From NCBI GenBank assembly GCA_023424725.1, contig JAFADQ010000138.1:1-7674 (forward strand): 7,674 nucleotides of DNA, given 5' to 3'. The translations under genes were made by a program, and so were the position numbers. Source of the stretch: Bacteroidota bacterium. GTDB lineage: Bacteria; Bacteroidota; Bacteroidia; Cytophagales; Hymenobacteraceae. The notes beneath the pieces were generated by a model, which saw only the letters and a program-made list of their open reading frames with translations, was not told the DNA's origin and ran no database searches. Positions 6,084-7,674 of the stretch are shown one piece after another; the first letter of the stretch is position 1; each line of letters begins with the position of its first letter.

Positions 6084-7306
6084 TGTTCTGCTGCGCTATA
6101 CCAAACGGGCTCGAACACGGGGTCGCGCACCAGCTCGTAATGGTTTTGAGTTAAATCGTGGTCTCTTCTTAAAAAGGTGAATTGCGTGGTTGGCCGGTTG
6201 TCGGTTACTGTATAAATCCATTCTTCGCGGTCGGCATAACTATTCACCTGCGATGGCCGGCCCATTACTATGTAAATCATGCCGCGGTCGCTCATCCAAC
6301 CGGGCTTATGCGAGCTAAAAAGCTTATTGGCATCTACCACGCGGCTATAATAGGCCCTTATTAAGGTGCGGGTAAACTGCTCGCTTCCGCCAATGCTTAA
6401 CCAAAATTTATCGATCGCGATTTTAGGGTTATCAGCTTTTAACAAGGCAAGCCGCTCGCGGGTGGTGGTAATATAAATAAGCGGGTCTATAAGCTCGGCT
6501 GGGGTGGTAAGCTCCGGATATTCGTTTTCCATCAGCAACAAAATACCGGCGCTTCCCTGGTTGGGTTGCAAAGCAAAGAGCCCTGGTTGGGTAAGTTGCT
6601 GCACTTGCCTTGTGGCGAGGCTATAATTGCCCATCACAGGTATTGTTGGCGATACGTTTTTCTCGGAAAGCGACATCGGAGGTAAGGCAGGCGGAAAATC
6701 GGGCTTATACCGCAACACCGAAACCGCGGTATCGCTGTAAGAAGTTACAATCCGGAATTTATCTGCCGGGTTAAGATAATGCCTGAAAAGTGGCAGGTTG
6801 CTGCTTTCTTCCAGCACTACAAATTTCTTTCCCAGCGTGGCCGCTATAAGTGGTATGCCGGTTAAATTTCGCTGGTCGCCCACTCTGTCGTAAAACGTAA
6901 TACTCACTAGCCCGCCCGGTATCAACGCGCTTCTGGGCACACGCACCCGGGCCACTGCTTTTTCGTTTTGCCACTGCACGTTTTGTTGGGTTATTATCAG
7001 TGAATCGGCGTAAACTGGCGTTTTGCTCTGGTAATTCTGAAAAACCTGAACGTATAAAGCCAGATCGCCGACACCGCGGCTGGTAATAAAATTACGGCTG
7101 CCAAACCGGAGCCAAATCAGCATGCTGTCTTCTTCTATCAGATGATCGGAAGTAAGAGCGAAATCGGCGGAGGGCTGGTAATTTGGCGCCATGTTTTGCC
7201 TCGAAATGCCCGGCGCCCGCGAGGTGCAGGCCGTTGCCAGCAGGAAGCCGCAAAAAAGCAGGCACCAGCTAAAGCAGATCAGAGAGGTTCGGAAATTACA
7301 AAACAT
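6056..7306 (-). CDS. GWxTD-domain lipoprotein
   Basis: This 416-residue protein begins with a hydrophobic signal segment (about 7-26) ending LLATAC, with C27 as the likely lipidated cysteine; the lipobox is loose, as is common in Bacteroidota. It is therefore probably anchored in the periplasm or outer membrane. The middle is a beta-rich region (about 45-280) without recognised catalytic motifs. The C-terminal part carries the family signature GWMSDRGMIYIVMGRP (336-351), which corresponds to GWxTD-RG-x-YI-x-x-G-x-P with Ser in place of Thr. The family's molecular role is not established. The start at 7306 gives an intact signal peptide, and no in-frame upstream start is visible nearby. It overlaps rlmB by 28 bases, and the two probably share a transcript. 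It sits just downstream, in reading direction, of a terminator and a candidate promoter. It is clearly G+C-richer than the sugar cassette. Confidence 0.88.
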   Translation of the reverse strand: MFCNFRTSLICFSWCLLFCGFLLATACTSRAPGISRQNMAPNYQPSADFALTSDHLIEEDSMLIWLRFGSRNFITSRGVGDLALYVQVFQNYQSKTPVYADSLIITQQNVQWQNEKAVARVRVPRSALIPGGLVSITFYDRVGDQRNLTGIPLIAATLGKKFVVLEESSNLPLFRHYLNPADKFRIVTSYSDTAVSVLRYKPDFPPALPPMSLSEKNVSPTIPVMGNYSLATRQVQQLTQPGLFALQPNQGSAGILLLMENEYPELTTPAELIDPLIYITTTRERLALLKADNPKIAIDKFWLSIGGSEQFTRTLIRAYYSRVVDANKLFSSHKPGWMSDRGMIYIVMGRPSQVNSYADREEWIYTVTDNRPTTQFTFLRRDHDLTQNHYELVRDPVFEPVWYSAAEQWRKGIIDP

Positions 7307-7313
7307 GACATCG

Positions 7314-7321
7314 CAAATTTA
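7314..7321 (-). promoter_or_regulatory. Candidate -7 promoter element for the GWxTD/rlmB operon
   Basis: On the minus strand bases 7321-7314 read TAAATTTG, an exact match to the Bacteroidota -7 consensus TAnnTTTG. No good TTTG -33 element is found at the usual distance. The element ends only 7 bases before the ATG, so transcription would start at or next to the start codon, giving a leaderless or nearly leaderless message. Confidence 0.45.
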
Positions 7322-7352
7322 GCACACAGAAGCTAAAGAAACAGTTTAAAAT

Positions 7353-7390
7353 AAACAGCCCCTGCGGCATATAACCTGCAGGGGCTGTTT
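7353..7390 (-). terminator. Intrinsic terminator after the partial DUF2723-like gene
   Basis: AAACAGCCCCTGC (7353-7365) and GCAGGGGCTGTTT (7378-7390) form a perfect 13-bp, G+C-rich stem with a 12-base loop. On the minus strand it lies 21 bases after the stop codon of the gene ending at 7412 and is followed by a T-rich stretch (TTTATTTT). It separates that gene from the GWxTD/rlmB unit. Confidence 0.9.
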
Positions 7391-7411
7391 TTGTGGGTAC
7401 TACAAGGTAAC

Positions 7412-7674
7412 TTATTGTACTTTTTTGTAGTGCTTTAAAAACTTTTCTTCTATCTCATTGGCCTTTTCTGTCATGCCAAGCTGCCGTGTTACATTTAATA
7501 ACTGGTTTAGCGTAAACAGGTTTGTCTGCACTTCTATGTCGCTTAACACGGGCTGGTTCAGATAATACGTTAAGGCTTTATCAGAACGTTCGGTCATGGT
7601 GTTGATGATGTGGTTCGCCTGCTTTTCGTTGCCGAACTTAAACAGCAGGTCTACATATTGCGGGATATAGTAAT
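7412..7674 (-). CDS. C-terminal fragment, probably of a DUF2723 (TMEM260-like) membrane protein
   Basis: The frame is open from the window edge (7674) to the TAA at 7412-7414, giving the last 87 or so residues of a longer protein; the ATG at 7597 is internal. The fragment is helical and soluble-looking, with two repeat-like segments of TPR character: YYIPQYVDLLFKFGNEKQAN near the edge and LLNVTRQLGMTEKANEIEEK near the end, followed by a basic tail. From family knowledge this resembles the tail of the large Bacteroidota DUF2723 proteins, which have an N-terminal multi-membrane glycosyltransferase-like part and a C-terminal TPR-like part. That assignment is by pattern only, since the diagnostic membrane region is outside the window. 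A generic TPR protein is the main alternative. A strong terminator follows the stop. Confidence 0.55.
   Translation of the reverse strand, partial: YYIPQYVDLLFKFGNEKQANHIINTMTERSDKALTYYLNQPVLSDIEVQTNLFTLNQLLNVTRQLGMTEKANEIEEKFLKHYKKVQ

Noticed and set aside
7412..7597. 61-residue stand-alone small protein starting at 7597
   Set aside because: The frame continues open to the window edge with the same repeat-like helical character, so this is the tail of a larger gene.

Overview
The window looks like a chromosomal segment from a Bacteroidota bacterium, most likely of the Cytophagales/Hymenobacteraceae type. This is an inference from four things: a GWxTD-domain lipoprotein, a C-terminal fragment resembling the DUF2723 family, the near absence of Shine-Dalgarno sequences before starts, and a TAnnTTTG-type -7 promoter element. 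No rRNA, tRNA, CRISPR array, transposase or phage gene is visible.

Left part (1-5147, all + strand): surface-glycan sugar genes. The window opens inside a mannose-1-phosphate guanylyltransferase (GDP-mannose supply). After a 391-base non-coding gap comes a tightly packed four-gene run: an ATP-grasp ligase, a NeuB-family nonulosonate (sialic-acid-like) synthase, a left-handed beta-helix acyltransferase and a PIG-L/LmbE deacetylase. The genes are spaced +9, -1 and -20 bases, which suggests one translationally coupled operon. A class I methyltransferase follows after 70 bases. A strong 15-bp-stem terminator starts at its stop codon. Together the enzymes suggest synthesis and decoration of an unusual amino sugar or nonulosonic acid: condensation with phosphoenolpyruvate, removal of an acetyl group, re-acylation or amide ligation, and methylation. 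The window has no cytidylyltransferase (NeuA), epimerase (NeuC), glycosyltransferase or flippase, so the final product cannot be named.

Right part (5277-7674, all - strand, convergent with the left part): conserved-looking chromosomal genes. Read in their own direction they are the 3' end of a probable DUF2723-type membrane protein gene, a terminator, a GWxTD lipoprotein gene with a candidate promoter almost on top of its start codon, and an rlmB-type 23S rRNA 2'-O-methyltransferase gene overlapping it by 28 bases.

Base composition differs between the parts. Hand counts give 38% G+C at 1501-1680 (ATP-grasp gene) and 52% at 6181-6300 (GWxTD gene). This fits the usual picture of a variable, possibly transferred sugar cassette beside stable core genes.
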